From positions 1-55,722 of the IMG/VR virus record IMGVR_UViG_3300042923_000857: a DNA stretch of 55,722 nucleotides, one strand, 5' to 3'. Below the pieces are notes generated by a model. That model did no database searches. It saw only the letters and a program-made list of their open reading frames with translations, and was not told the DNA's origin. Position numbers and translations under genes: made by a program. Shown one piece after another: positions 6,939 to 14,855 of the stretch. The stretch comes from a virus. How positions within the stretch are numbered: position 1 is the first letter of the stretch; each line of letters opens with the position of its first letter.

Positions 6939-6953
6939 TTTTCAGCCGACTAC
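6909..6953 (+). repeat. 11-bp perfect inverted repeat
   Basis: GTAGTCGGCTG and CAGCCGACTAC are separated by 23 bases. The arms span the end of a micro-frame and the bases after it. In RNA they would form a strong hairpin; there is no T run, so it is not an intrinsic terminator by itself. Confidence 0.7.
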
Positions 6954-7024
6954 GCGGACACGCATTATAGACATGCCCGGTTGCATACGCTGGGGGTAAA
7001 GCGGTCGCCTTCGCGATCGCGCTT

Positions 7025-7056
7025 GGGAGCGACGGCGGAAAACCTCGCTCCCTTTT
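7025..7056 (+). terminator. + strand intrinsic terminator
   Basis: GGGAGCGA/TCGCTCCC (8 bp) is followed by TTTT. It faces rightward, although the flanking protein genes on both sides (6441-7297) are leftward. This implies a short + strand transcript from about 6850, of unknown function, ending here. Confidence 0.6.
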
Positions 7057-7060
7057 GCTG

Positions 7061-7297
7061 TCATTTCTTGATGAACCGCGCTCCTTTCGCCGTCAATGAG
7101 ATCCATACTGTCTCAGGTTCGTTGTTGGCATTGGATGGGAACTGTGAAGATGACGGCGAATCTGAAGCCTCCATATCGCGCTGAATCAGACGTTTGATGT
7201 AGGACGAGTAGTTCGTTTGACTTTCCGCATACTCCAACAATTTCATTTGAAATGGATCATCAGGGTTAAACACTACCGGCTTTCTCTTCATTGCCAT
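7061..7297 (-). CDS. Ribbon-helix-helix-like small DNA-binding protein
   Basis: The 78-residue protein has the pattern of a CopG/Arc-type ribbon-helix-helix: the strand RKPVVFN, then helix DPFQMKLLEYAESQ, turn and helix SSYIKRLIQRDME, followed by a polar, probably disordered tail. Such proteins control plasmid copy number, partition or transfer operons. It is first in the leftward unit with the membrane protein, peptidase and ATPase and probably autoregulates it. I used ATG 7297 after AGGAG; the upstream start is too far from a ribosome site. Confidence 0.66.
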   Translation of the reverse strand: MAMKRKPVVFNPDDPFQMKLLEYAESQTNYSSYIKRLIQRDMEASDSPSSSQFPSNANNEPETVWISLTAKGARFIKK

Positions 7298-7429
7298 TCT
7301 GTAGTTAACTCCTCTCGTGGTTATCATGTAGTTGCTACCCGTGCATAACGGGTTATGTTGAGAGAATATGGCGATTGCTTGGTTAACTTTCCGATTTCTA
7401 TGACTCTAGCTTGTATCTTTTTATAGATT

Positions 7430-7466
7430 CTCGTCCAAACTGATATAAATCAGAATCTCGGACGAG
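7430..7466 (+). promoter_or_regulatory. 37-bp dyad covering the ribosome site of the HTH gene
   Basis: CTCGTCC...GGACGAG encloses CTGAT...ATCAG. The right arm contains most of the GACGAGGAG ribosome site of the 7477 gene. It could be a protein operator between the divergent 7297 and 7477 genes, or an mRNA hairpin that hides the start. Confidence 0.6.
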
Positions 7467-7476
7467 GAGTGCCAAT

Positions 7477-7698
7477 ATGTATGGAATAGGTAAGAAGAGA
7501 AGCAAGTATGGGAGGTTTTTAGATGACAATAAAATAGACCAGTCCGAAGTGTGTAAACTAGCTGGCATTAACAAAGACACGGTATCTAAAGCGTGCAACG
7601 AGGATGATCCGGTGTTGCGGGGAATTACAAAGAGGGCATTGGTAGAGGCGGCTAGACGTTTATCGAGGATCGATGTTGAAGAAGATGCTTTCTGGTAG
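7477..7698 (+). CDS. Xre-like helix-turn-helix protein
   Basis: The 73-residue protein has one HTH at about residues 12-62: FLDDNKIDQSEVCKLAGI, then NKDTVSKAC as recognition helix. The ATG follows GAGGAG at seven bases. It is divergent from the RHH gene, with a dyad in between, so the two may regulate each other's expression. It lies outside the main control region and may be specific to the transfer-like module. Confidence 0.7.
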   Translation: MYGIGKKRSKYGRFLDDNKIDQSEVCKLAGINKDTVSKACNEDDPVLRGITKRALVEAARRLSRIDVEEDAFW

Positions 7699-7776
7699 GA
7701 TATGCTATATTAGGATTACCAGAATTTCAGCAAATACCCCAGCCGATGGGGATCATATTAAATGGGGAAATTACAA

Positions 7777-8457
7777 ATGAAAAGAAAGATTGTCTTATCG
7801 CTGATCATTGTTTTAGTACTAATCTCATCCGTTTCTTTCGGAGCTTTCGCTGCAACAAAAATGAAGGTGATTGTAAACGGAAAAACATCCACAGTTGATC
7901 CGATTGTTATCAAAGGAGTGACCTATGTTCCACTTAGAGCTGCAGCCGACATGCTAGGAGCAAAGGTTAATTTTGACGCTTCCACTAACACTGTTAGAAT
8001 TACAGGTTCGGGCTCTGAAACATCAAGCAGCCCGGCATCAAAACCAAAGTCCTACAATGTCGACGTAACAGTCAATAGCGGACCAATGATTCTAAAAATA
8101 TCAAAGGTTACGTTAGACCCTGCTTACAAGCAGTACTCTTTTGAATCTGCGAGCCACAATGCTTTAGTCTTTGATGTCACTGTAGAAAATACCTCTACGG
8201 ATAAATTGACTTGGTATGTAGATCAAACTCAGCTAGTTTTGAACACGAAGGAGCAAATCGAGAGTGGATTAATGACAGAGGATCGAATTTCTTCCGATTT
8301 CAATGGGAAGGTAATAAAAAAGGGGCAAATTGCGTATGAGGTTAAAAACAGTACGCTCGAGGAAGTTAAAAATATAAGGTTGCTCATTAAATATGTGATA
8401 GACGCGAACTTCGATACTGTTGCGGAAGACACAGAAACAGAAATCACCCTAGAATAA
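7777..8457 (+). CDS. Secreted stalk-domain protein with DUF4352-like domain
   Basis: The 226-residue protein begins with a clear Sec signal peptide (MKRKIVLSLIIVLVLISSV...AFA, cleavage near residue 27). A copper amine oxidase N-terminal ('stalk') domain follows (GVTYVPLRAAADMLGA, then STNTVRI). A serine-rich linker leads to a beta-rich domain like the DUF4352/telokin-like family (VFDVTVENTS). Stalk domains are abundant in Paenibacillus secreted proteins. Carried on a prophage and read from its own strand, it is a candidate lysogenic-conversion protein. The lysin gene across the terminator ends in the same domain type. Start ATG 7777 has GGGGAAA ahead. Confidence 0.84.
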   Translation: MKRKIVLSLIIVLVLISSVSFGAFAATKMKVIVNGKTSTVDPIVIKGVTYVPLRAAADMLGAKVNFDASTNTVRITGSGSETSSSPASKPKSYNVDVTVNSGPMILKISKVTLDPAYKQYSFESASHNALVFDVTVENTSTDKLTWYVDQTQLVLNTKEQIESGLMTEDRISSDFNGKVIKKGQIAYEVKNSTLEEVKNIRLLIKYVIDANFDTVAEDTETEITLE

Positions 8458-8461
8458 AAAT

Positions 8462-8499
8462 AATCCCCGCTCTGACCCACTTGGGCCAAGGCGGGGATT
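8462..8499. terminator. Bidirectional terminator between convergent genes
   Basis: AATCCCCGC/GCGGGGATT stem with a 20-base loop. Leftward RNA continues into TTATTTTTATT, and rightward RNA into a weaker T-rich stretch. It ends the late operon (leftward) and the secreted-protein gene (rightward). Confidence 0.85.
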
Positions 8500-8502
8500 T
8501 CA

Positions 8503-10068
8503 TTAATCCTTATCGATAAACACAGTATTACTATCCTTATCCCATTTAACTTTTGCCCCTAAAGCTTCGGCGACCGCTCGAGCTGGTGTAAAGGTTACGC
8601 CATTCTCTACATATCCACTCGGTACCTTTACTCCATTCACAATGACATTTATCTCCACTTTCACTTCCTCTTCCTCCTTCCCGTTCCAGAACAACCCTTC
8701 TGCATAAGCTTCGTTGAAGTCGACATCAACTCCGCCTAAAGATGTGCTGTTCTTGTACTGCCACATGTCCGCATGCTGGCTTTTCTTTCCGTCGCTCCAA
8801 GCGTAGGTCTGCCAATAATATTGACAAGCATCGCGGTTAGCCATTTCCTCGATCACTTCATAATGGCCGTAAACGCCGACTTGATATCCTTGGAGCTCCG
8901 CTTGTGCCGCCCTCAAATAAGTCTCGATTGCATCGTAGTCCTTTGCTTGTACGTCGTAATCAACGGCCATGAAGATCGCGGATCCCGTTGGTTGGGCGAT
9001 TGCTTTAGCTTCGGCAAGTGCCGCTTTGCCGTCGACTTTACCGTTTGCAGCACCGCCAGCCGGGCGATTGGTGGTAAGCTGAAACACAGATGCTAGGCGC
9101 AAACCAGCATCTTCGATCGCAACTACTTCTTTCCGGGTTAGCCGTTTCCAAGCATAAGTTTCCGGTACCAGATACCGAACGGCGAACTTGGCGCCTTTCT
9201 CTGCTACCGCCTTTGCCGTTGCTGCCGTTAAAGGCTTCGCGCAATCGATTCCGAATAAAGCCTTTTTAACCGGAAATAGAACGGCGGGATCGAACTTAAT
9301 TGCAATTCCATGATGGATGTTACGTTGGACTTGCTTTTCACTCATATCGGCGACGTGGTAATCACGCTTGATATCCAGTGCATCGAGTAGCTGTTGGTTA
9401 TTCGTTGCGAGTGTAGCCGATCCGCCCCCGTCTCCACTAGCTGAGTTAACATATCCGAAATGTTCCGCCGCGACGCCCGACTCCAGCGCACTAAGACCGC
9501 GATCGGTTTCGCCTCTGCCGTCGACAAGAAGAATGCCTAACGTGCCGTCCGCGTTCGTGCCGAACACAATGCGAGATTGGACGGCGGCGACATCCGCAGG
9601 CGTCTTTTCCTGAGTCCGTAGCGCACTTAAGGCTTTTCCACCTTCGGTTATAGTCGGGACAACAACGACGCCCCAATCCAGCCCCTCCGGGCTCTCTTGC
9701 CGACCAATCCCGAAGCGTCCGTCTTTCCGGTAAAAATGCGGACGCTGTTCCGTTTTTCCCGCTACATCCGAAAAGATGATTTTACCCATTTGAAACGTCT
9801 TTCCCAGCAACGAACCGTTTGCTTCATTGAAAAATGGGGCATTCACGACAATCCAGTTACCGCCATGTTTTTTCACGAGGTCGGCCAATATCGCGGAAGC
9901 AGCTTTGCCTTTCGCAATTACGAGCTCCGTCTGAATGACAGCTGCAGGCGGGATATCTAGGACCCGGATATCTGTCCACCCATTTGCCTTAGAAAAAGAA
10001 CCGCTATAGTCCAGCGGCCCCTCTTCAAGCTTATTGGCTTTTACTCGAACGCGAGTATGTTTAATCAT
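8503..10068 (-). CDS. Modular lysin: phosphodiester glycosidase-like, DUF1906 and stalk domains
   Basis: The 521-residue last gene of the late operon directly follows the holin (4-base overlap), the place of an endolysin. Three parts are visible. Residues 1-260 resemble the NAGPA phosphodiester-glycosidase family (NWIVVNAPFFNEANG, LLVDGRGETDRGLS). Residues 270-450 resemble the DUF1906/glycoside hydrolase-like fold (FGIDCAKPL, FMAVDYD, VGVYGHYEV, MWQYKN). The C-terminal 60 form a stalk domain (GVTFTPARAVAEALGA). The middle domain is the likely wall hydrolase. The N-terminal domain is often found with phage wall or tail proteins and may act on teichoic-acid-like phosphodiesters. Confidence 0.85.
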   Translation of the reverse strand: MIKHTRVRVKANKLEEGPLDYSGSFSKANGWTDIRVLDIPPAAVIQTELVIAKGKAASAILADLVKKHGGNWIVVNAPFFNEANGSLLGKTFQMGKIIFSDVAGKTEQRPHFYRKDGRFGIGRQESPEGLDWGVVVVPTITEGGKALSALRTQEKTPADVAAVQSRIVFGTNADGTLGILLVDGRGETDRGLSALESGVAAEHFGYVNSASGDGGGSATLATNNQQLLDALDIKRDYHVADMSEKQVQRNIHHGIAIKFDPAVLFPVKKALFGIDCAKPLTAATAKAVAEKGAKFAVRYLVPETYAWKRLTRKEVVAIEDAGLRLASVFQLTTNRPAGGAANGKVDGKAALAEAKAIAQPTGSAIFMAVDYDVQAKDYDAIETYLRAAQAELQGYQVGVYGHYEVIEEMANRDACQYYWQTYAWSDGKKSQHADMWQYKNSTSLGGVDVDFNEAYAEGLFWNGKEEEEVKVEINVIVNGVKVPSGYVENGVTFTPARAVAEALGAKVKWDKDSNTVFIDKD

Positions 10069-10424
10069 TTGGCCTTCTCCTTAACTTTGGCATTGTAGTC
10101 GAGCACCGCTTTTTCAATGGCGGCTCTGATTGCATCCTTGCCAACTTCAATTCCATAATCACTTGCACGATCTAAGAGATACGCAAGTGCCTCTTTTAAC
10201 TTCCTATCTCCTCCGTACTCCTTATAAACCGACTCAGCATATGCCATTCCTTCTTGTGCCAGCCGATGTAATATCTCGCGTTGCTGTAGGTTTGTGCGGC
10301 TCTCTAGCCAAGCGGTAATCTTGACCCTGAGCGATGCGATAACTCCCAGCACAAACGTAACAAGGAGCCCGACAAGGGCTCCCACGATGCCATCAATATA
10401 CGGTTGTAATATTTCCAAAACCAT
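10065..10424 (-). CDS. Holin, LL-H type
   Basis: The 119-residue protein has one strong hydrophobic N-terminal segment (DGIVGALVGLLVTFVLGVIASL), then a long amphipathic region with EILHRLAQEGMAYAE and YLLDRASDYGI. This is the layout of the phage LL-H holin family, which makes membrane lesions for lysin release. It lies between the coiled-coil membrane gene and the lysin. The start is ambiguous: ATG 10424 is only three bases from GGAGG, and a TTG nine bases further in is better spaced. Confidence 0.82.
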   Translation of the reverse strand: MVLEILQPYIDGIVGALVGLLVTFVLGVIASLRVKITAWLESRTNLQQREILHRLAQEGMAYAESVYKEYGGDRKLKEALAYLLDRASDYGIEVGKDAIRAAIEKAVLDYNAKVKEKAK

Positions 10425-10444
10425 CAACCTCCGTTTTTATAATT

Positions 10445-10732
10445 TTATTCTTCGAGCTTATCTAGACGCTTGTGCGCTTGTTTAGACGACTCTTCAACCC
10501 TTGTTACTCGCTCGGAAAGAGCGTCGAACCTTTGACCCTGTACTCGTTGTTCAACGCGCATATCATCAACGCCGCGTTTGATGTATTCAACATCCGTTTG
10601 GAGAGTGGCATTCTGACGAGCCTCTACTGCCACATCCTGACGTATTGTACGAGAGCGACCTGACCAACCCAACACTATCCCGCTAATGGCCGCAATCACT
10701 GATATACCCGCCAACCAAACCGCCGTATCCAC
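10445..10732 (-). CDS. Membrane-anchored coiled-coil protein of the lysis cassette
   Basis: The 95-residue protein has an N-terminal transmembrane helix (AVWLAGISVIAAISGIVLGW) followed by a predicted coiled coil (DVEYIKRGVDDMRVEQ through SKQAHKRLDKLEE). It resembles XhlA-type proteins that act with holins, but with the membrane anchor at the N-terminus. The GTG at 10732 stands eight bases after GGAGG; the earlier TTG would overlap that site. It probably modulates lysis. Confidence 0.68.
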   Translation of the reverse strand: MDTAVWLAGISVIAAISGIVLGWSGRSRTIRQDVAVEARQNATLQTDVEYIKRGVDDMRVEQRVQGQRFDALSERVTRVEESSKQAHKRLDKLEE

Positions 10733-10754
10733 CCGCCCCACCTCCAATAGAAAT

Positions 10755-10774
10755 AGCCCCGCGACTGCGAGGCT
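10755..10774 (-). terminator. Hairpin between tail spike and lysis genes
   Basis: The - strand stem AGCCTCGC/GCGGGGCT with a short loop runs into TATTTCTATT. The weak T-run suggests partial termination that lowers lysis gene expression relative to the tail genes. Confidence 0.5.
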
Positions 10775-10777
10775 GGT

Positions 10778-13045
10778 TTAAGGCATGTTCGGGGAGTACC
10801 CAACGATATGCCATTTAAGATTTTGGAAAACACGGTAAGTAACGGAACCCCTAGTATTTATCGCGAGCACTGTATTTGTTCCGTCGATCGGGTCAATGAC
10901 CGTCAAAGTGAACGCCGCTTTATTATGCTTAAGGATCGTAAACTCCAAGCCATCAAATAAACCTGTCGACGGGAGTGTAACCGTGCGGTTTGCCGTTAAT
11001 TGATTGTGCTTGCGGTATGGTAAGTCAGATGCAACGAGCACAACGTTAGCGTCTGGCGCATCCACGGATTGCATTCTTTGCGCTCTATCGGCATCAATTC
11101 TAGGTGTCCACGATGAATCGTAACGTTGTACTGGAGAGAATACGCGCAAGCCAGCTGCACAAATGAAATCATCTGCTTTTGTTGCATACACATTACCGCC
11201 ATTGAGAAGTGCGGCATCCGCTATTAGCCCGTTCACCATAAGCTTTCCGGTTGTCGGTGATGCCAGACCATCTGGCGAGTTGCAGTTCACAAGGAACGTT
11301 GAGCCACCCCCGCTTATCGGAATGTTCGTAATCGTGCATCCTATGATGTCAACAGTGGAGTTTGAAAAATTCCAAAAGAAGTAATTGCCTCCGCCTGTAT
11401 TTATGGTTGATTGTTCGGCTCGACAGTTGAGCATCGTGACGTTGTAACATCCTGTAATCTCAATTTGTGGATATCCGGGCCCAAAATTACCTTTGTTAAT
11501 CTCCACAGAATCAAGCAATACCGAGTCGCAGTAGCCTATGAATATGCAACGCTCCGTTTGTAAATCAGCGCGGATATATAGATCTTCTAACTTTATGATA
11601 GGCTGTCCTACGGCAATTTCAGGACAGAGTTGAATGGTGCCTCCCGACTGATCCCAAAAGCTACATTTTCGAGCAGTAAAGCCCCATACTGCTAACTGGA
11701 TAGCGCGATTTATTGCGATAGCATAATACCCACCGTAAAATGTAACGTTCTCGATATTCATTTCGAAAAAGCCGTCTGCCGCCCCCGCTTCGAAGAAGAT
11801 ATGAACTGCTCTAGTATTCGTAACGGGTTGTACTGAATTGTAGCTTAAAGACAAGTCTCGCACTTCCCATGAATGCGTAAGGGCCACGCTGAAAGTAAAG
11901 ATGGGTTTGTTGGCAGTATACTGAACAATCCACGTAGAGCCTCTTGACTCACCCTCAATGATGAACCCTGTCATAAACGGAATGATGATCTCGTCCGTTA
12001 TCTTATATACGCCGGCTGGGAAGACAAGACGTCTATTTCGGATATAGCCACCTAACTCTACGGTGTCGAATTTCAGTGCGTTAACAGCACGTTTTATCGA
12101 CGATGTGTCATCGGTAACACCATCAAACTTGGCGCCGTAATCACCGACATTAATGACGATATCGTGCAGGCGACGCCATCCATAAGTGTCGTCTCCCATT
12201 TTCACGCAAATATAATGCGTATCCGGTGAAGCCGCTACTCCTGTAATAGGTGTCGTCATTCCTGCCGTTGAAGTTGCGCCCGTTGATCCTGCTGAGTATA
12301 CCCCGTTGGTTTTGTTACCCACAGTGGTCAATGTTGCCGTGAAAGTAACGGTTGTTCCGGATCCTCCGGTTATCCACCCGGGAAACGAAGCAGCGCGAAT
12401 CGCAGTCGCAACAAGAGTCGCCGTATTCTGAGCCGTTGTAAGCGCAACTGTCTTTGCTACTCCGTCCAGAGTAATTGTTACATTGCCGGATGTCGTACAG
12501 GGATTGTTAATCGTAAGGGAGTTTACTTCCCAAACATTCGCTGCCCCTTGTACTAGATACTCCCTTCCTCGATAGGTCGCGCTTGGAGTTGGCAGTAAAG
12601 AGATATTGGAGACAATTGTTATCCCTCCGCCTCCGCCACCGGCATTCCATGTAGCCTTTTCGGCGTCTGTTACAAACCGATGAGTAGAATCTTCCGTTAT
12701 TGTTGATGCCGTATGAACATGGCTATCATCAGCAACTACCACAGTTATACTTGCATTTGCCGAACCATCAAAGCTAACAGAACCGCTTGCATCACCAGTC
12801 AGAGTGATTGTGCGAGCTGTTTGTAACTTCGCTGCTTGGTCAACTACGCCATTATTATTGGAGTCATAAATAGCTTTAAGCATGTCTCCGGTGCCGGGAC
12901 CACTGCCACCACCAGCATTCCAAGTGGCTATTTCTACGTCGGTAACAAAGCGATGCTCTGAATCCTCAACTATCGATGTTGCTGGTAATGCATCCAGCTT
13001 GGAATCGGTGTATTTTTTACTTGCACCTAAGGTTAATAAATCCAT
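10778..13045 (-). CDS. Tail spike/fibre with pectate-lyase-like beta-helix
   Basis: This 755-residue probable receptor-binding protein has an N-terminal region with two copies of a short fibre repeat (HRFVTDVEIATWNAG and HRFVTDAEKATWNAG), each ending in a glycine-rich hinge. A beta-rich section follows, then from about residue 300 the pectate-lyase-superfamily start signature NVGDYGAKFDGVTDD. Parallel beta-helix rungs (GFIIEGESRGSTWI, EVRDLSLSYNSV) lead to a compact C-terminal domain. Such spikes often cleave or bind surface polysaccharide. Start ATG 13045 follows AAGGATGCGG. Confidence 0.86.
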   Translation of the reverse strand: MDLLTLGASKKYTDSKLDALPATSIVEDSEHRFVTDVEIATWNAGGGSGPGTGDMLKAIYDSNNNGVVDQAAKLQTARTITLTGDASGSVSFDGSANASITVVVADDSHVHTASTITEDSTHRFVTDAEKATWNAGGGGGGITIVSNISLLPTPSATYRGREYLVQGAANVWEVNSLTINNPCTTSGNVTITLDGVAKTVALTTAQNTATLVATAIRAASFPGWITGGSGTTVTFTATLTTVGNKTNGVYSAGSTGATSTAGMTTPITGVAASPDTHYICVKMGDDTYGWRRLHDIVINVGDYGAKFDGVTDDTSSIKRAVNALKFDTVELGGYIRNRRLVFPAGVYKITDEIIIPFMTGFIIEGESRGSTWIVQYTANKPIFTFSVALTHSWEVRDLSLSYNSVQPVTNTRAVHIFFEAGAADGFFEMNIENVTFYGGYYAIAINRAIQLAVWGFTARKCSFWDQSGGTIQLCPEIAVGQPIIKLEDLYIRADLQTERCIFIGYCDSVLLDSVEINKGNFGPGYPQIEITGCYNVTMLNCRAEQSTINTGGGNYFFWNFSNSTVDIIGCTITNIPISGGGSTFLVNCNSPDGLASPTTGKLMVNGLIADAALLNGGNVYATKADDFICAAGLRVFSPVQRYDSSWTPRIDADRAQRMQSVDAPDANVVLVASDLPYRKHNQLTANRTVTLPSTGLFDGLEFTILKHNKAAFTLTVIDPIDGTNTVLAINTRGSVTYRVFQNLKWHIVGYSPNMP

Positions 13046-13082
13046 TGCCCCGCATCCTTTCTCCATCGCTTTTCGGAGCTAA

Positions 13083-13106
13083 TAAAAAAAGCCCCGCGCT
13101 TATGCG
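13083..13106 (-). terminator. Hairpin at the end of the XkdX gene
   Basis: On the - strand, a CCGC/GCGG stem is followed by CTTTTTTTATT and overlaps the last codons of the XkdX gene. It may be a partial terminator ahead of the tail spike gene. Confidence 0.55.
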
Positions 13107-13243
13107 GAAGCTTCATATGCATCGCCTGTGATCGTCTCATATTGCTCGGCTGTGATCTTACCAACGATCACTCCGTCTGCAACCATTCCTTTTGTCCAAA
13201 GCTCCGCGTCGTAAAACTTCTTGATTCGATTGAACCACGCCAT
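13100..13243 (-). CDS. xkdX: XkdX family small tail protein
   Basis: The 47-residue protein begins MAWFNRIKKFYDAELWTKG and continues VGKITAEQYETITG, the hallmark of the XkdX family of PBSX-like phages, usually found just after tail fibre genes. The ATG follows GGGAGG. The role in the virion is not established. Confidence 0.85.
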   Translation of the reverse strand: MAWFNRIKKFYDAELWTKGMVADGVIVGKITAEQYETITGDAYEASA

Positions 13244-13244
13244 T

Positions 13245-13577
13245 CTAAACGCCTCCCAGCATCATGACTTCGTACCACAGTGCGGAAACTTCCGTTTCAT
13301 TTGCTTCGACTTTAGCGGATTGAATCATGTTCTCGTACCATAGCGCCGCGTTGTCGGCTTCAAGCTGCTCGATCCGGATCTGTTCTGCCGTCGGTTCCGG
13401 TTCCGGTATTGGCTCAGGCTCCGGATCATATCTAGTCCAAATACCTTCCAAGAAGATATCTCCGAGTCTAATGTCTTCATCAATCAGTAAAATCATAAAA
13501 GGGTTGTCTACTTCGCCTGATATTTCAGACAAGCCGAAGCACATTCCGTTCTCATTTATTTGTGCATACTTGTACAT
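13245..13577 (-). CDS. Tail-associated protein with proline-glutamate linker
   Basis: The 110-residue protein has an N-terminal domain (MYKYAQINENGMCFGLSEIS) of a kind common in short Firmicute phage proteins before XkdX. A PEPEPIPEPEP linker and a helical C-terminal region with a repeated ALWYE motif follow. The start ATG at 13577 follows GAGGTGAAG. By position it is a fibre-assembly or XkdW-like protein; the function is unknown. Confidence 0.66.
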   Translation of the reverse strand: MYKYAQINENGMCFGLSEISGEVDNPFMILLIDEDIRLGDIFLEGIWTRYDPEPEPIPEPEPTAEQIRIEQLEADNAALWYENMIQSAKVEANETEVSALWYEVMMLGGV

Positions 13578-13592
13578 TATCACTTCACCTCA

Positions 13593-14282
13593 CTAGTAAG
13601 ACTCTATGACTTCCCAAGATAAGTCTAAGGGTGTTGTTTGAGAATATTGTCTGGTAATTTGTAGATTTGTTGAGGATGATAAAACTGCTCTGATAGCAGT
13701 GCCATCACCTGTATAGATGTTAGGAAAATTAATATAAGCCTTTGCCATATTGACCGCACTTATTGGTACATTTATAGTACCTGTATTGCCGGGCGACGTT
13801 ACAACCCCTCTTTGAACGCTTTTAATACCTCCCACTGGTTTCCACCCACTTCCGTCGTCATATTCGACATAACCGTTAATCGTACGGAAATGTATGCCAT
13901 CCACTGTGTCTGAGCCAAGATTCGGGACAACCGTTCTAGATGTTACTGACATCGGAGCAGTTCCGTCTGCGACTCCGGATATAAATCGTCTTCCCGTTAT
14001 ATCTCCATTTCCGTCTCGCTGAACGATCCGGTTAGCCGATGCCGCTGTCGTTGCCCCGTGAATTCCGGTTGTTGCTACTATATGGGCATCCGCGGCATCA
14101 TGAACATCCGCGATACCTTGCTCCATCTTGTTGAACAAGGCTGCACTATTTAGAGTACCTGTTTGCGTGACAGTTCCGGGAGACTGGATAAGCGTAACTT
14201 CTGTCGATGTTTCGCCGCTCTTTGTGTAACGGTTCGCGAATTCAACTATGCGGTCAAGCCAATTCGTCTTTGTATATGCCAT
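13593..14282 (-). CDS. Tail fibre/appendage protein
   Basis: The 229-residue protein starts MAYTKTNWLDRIVEFANRY, continues with the fibre-type segment TLNSAALFNKMEQGI and DAHIVATTGIHGAT, and ends in a beta-rich tip domain. These features are shared by many Firmicute phage fibre proteins with an N-terminal baseplate attachment. It ends just before the 13577 gene and starts on the stop of the 14283 gene. Confidence 0.78.
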   Translation of the reverse strand: MAYTKTNWLDRIVEFANRYTKSGETSTEVTLIQSPGTVTQTGTLNSAALFNKMEQGIADVHDAADAHIVATTGIHGATTAASANRIVQRDGNGDITGRRFISGVADGTAPMSVTSRTVVPNLGSDTVDGIHFRTINGYVEYDDGSGWKPVGGIKSVQRGVVTSPGNTGTINVPISAVNMAKAYINFPNIYTGDGTAIRAVLSSSTNLQITRQYSQTTPLDLSWEVIESY

Positions 14283-14819
14283 CTATAACCTCCCCCATCC
14301 TTCTCCGCAATAGAAAGTACCGCAATAGCGGAAGCTGTCAACGACAAGCTGACCGTATTCGAAGAGTTGCATGATATTCCGTTCCAACCTGCTAGCATCC
14401 GCATCAGTAAAGCCTTTTCCGCTCGTCCATGTTTTGGACCCTAGATAACCATTCGGATGAACAAAATTGGAATGAATGGCTTCTAGGTTCTGTTCGATAC
14501 GGTTTATACCCGTAAGGAAGTCAATGCTCGCTTGAGTCCGGTTCGTGACCGTAGTCAACTCCGGCATTGGGTATTGAATGCTTTCGAGGAAGGTGAGGAT
14601 CGTGCTCGTGTTTACCTCGATGGCGTTAAAGTCATCTGAATTAATAGTATCCGACGGCGCCCAATCCACCTTTGGCGTGTACCATATCAGGGAAGAATCC
14701 ATCCAGTTGTCCCAAAACACTTCACCGCCCATAGAATCATCATACGATGTGGTTGAATCGAGTTGGTCTGCTGAATCTCCGCCAGTATAAGTGTTCCAGA
14801 GCGCATCATATTCTCTCAC
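14283..14819 (-). CDS. Baseplate/appendage protein
   Basis: The 178-residue protein contains a segment typical of Firmicute phage distal tail proteins, WTPKVDW-like followed by D-x-I-N-S-x-DFN-x-IE (here YTPKVDWAPSDTINSDDFN), and a second related part near INRIEQNLEAI and DASRLERNI. It lies between two appendage genes. The role is probably linking fibres to the baseplate. Confidence 0.66.
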   Translation of the reverse strand: MREYDALWNTYTGGDSADQLDSTTSYDDSMGGEVFWDNWMDSSLIWYTPKVDWAPSDTINSDDFNAIEVNTSTILTFLESIQYPMPELTTVTNRTQASIDFLTGINRIEQNLEAIHSNFVHPNGYLGSKTWTSGKGFTDADASRLERNIMQLFEYGQLVVDSFRYCGTFYCGEGWGRL

Positions 14820-14855
14820 GGTGTCACCCGCCTTTCTGTGAGCAAGACAGACACA

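Noticed and set aside
8503-10068. Simple endolysin of amidase or muramidase type
   Set aside because: No amidase, GH25 or CHAP motif is visible; NAGPA-like, DUF1906-like and stalk domains are.
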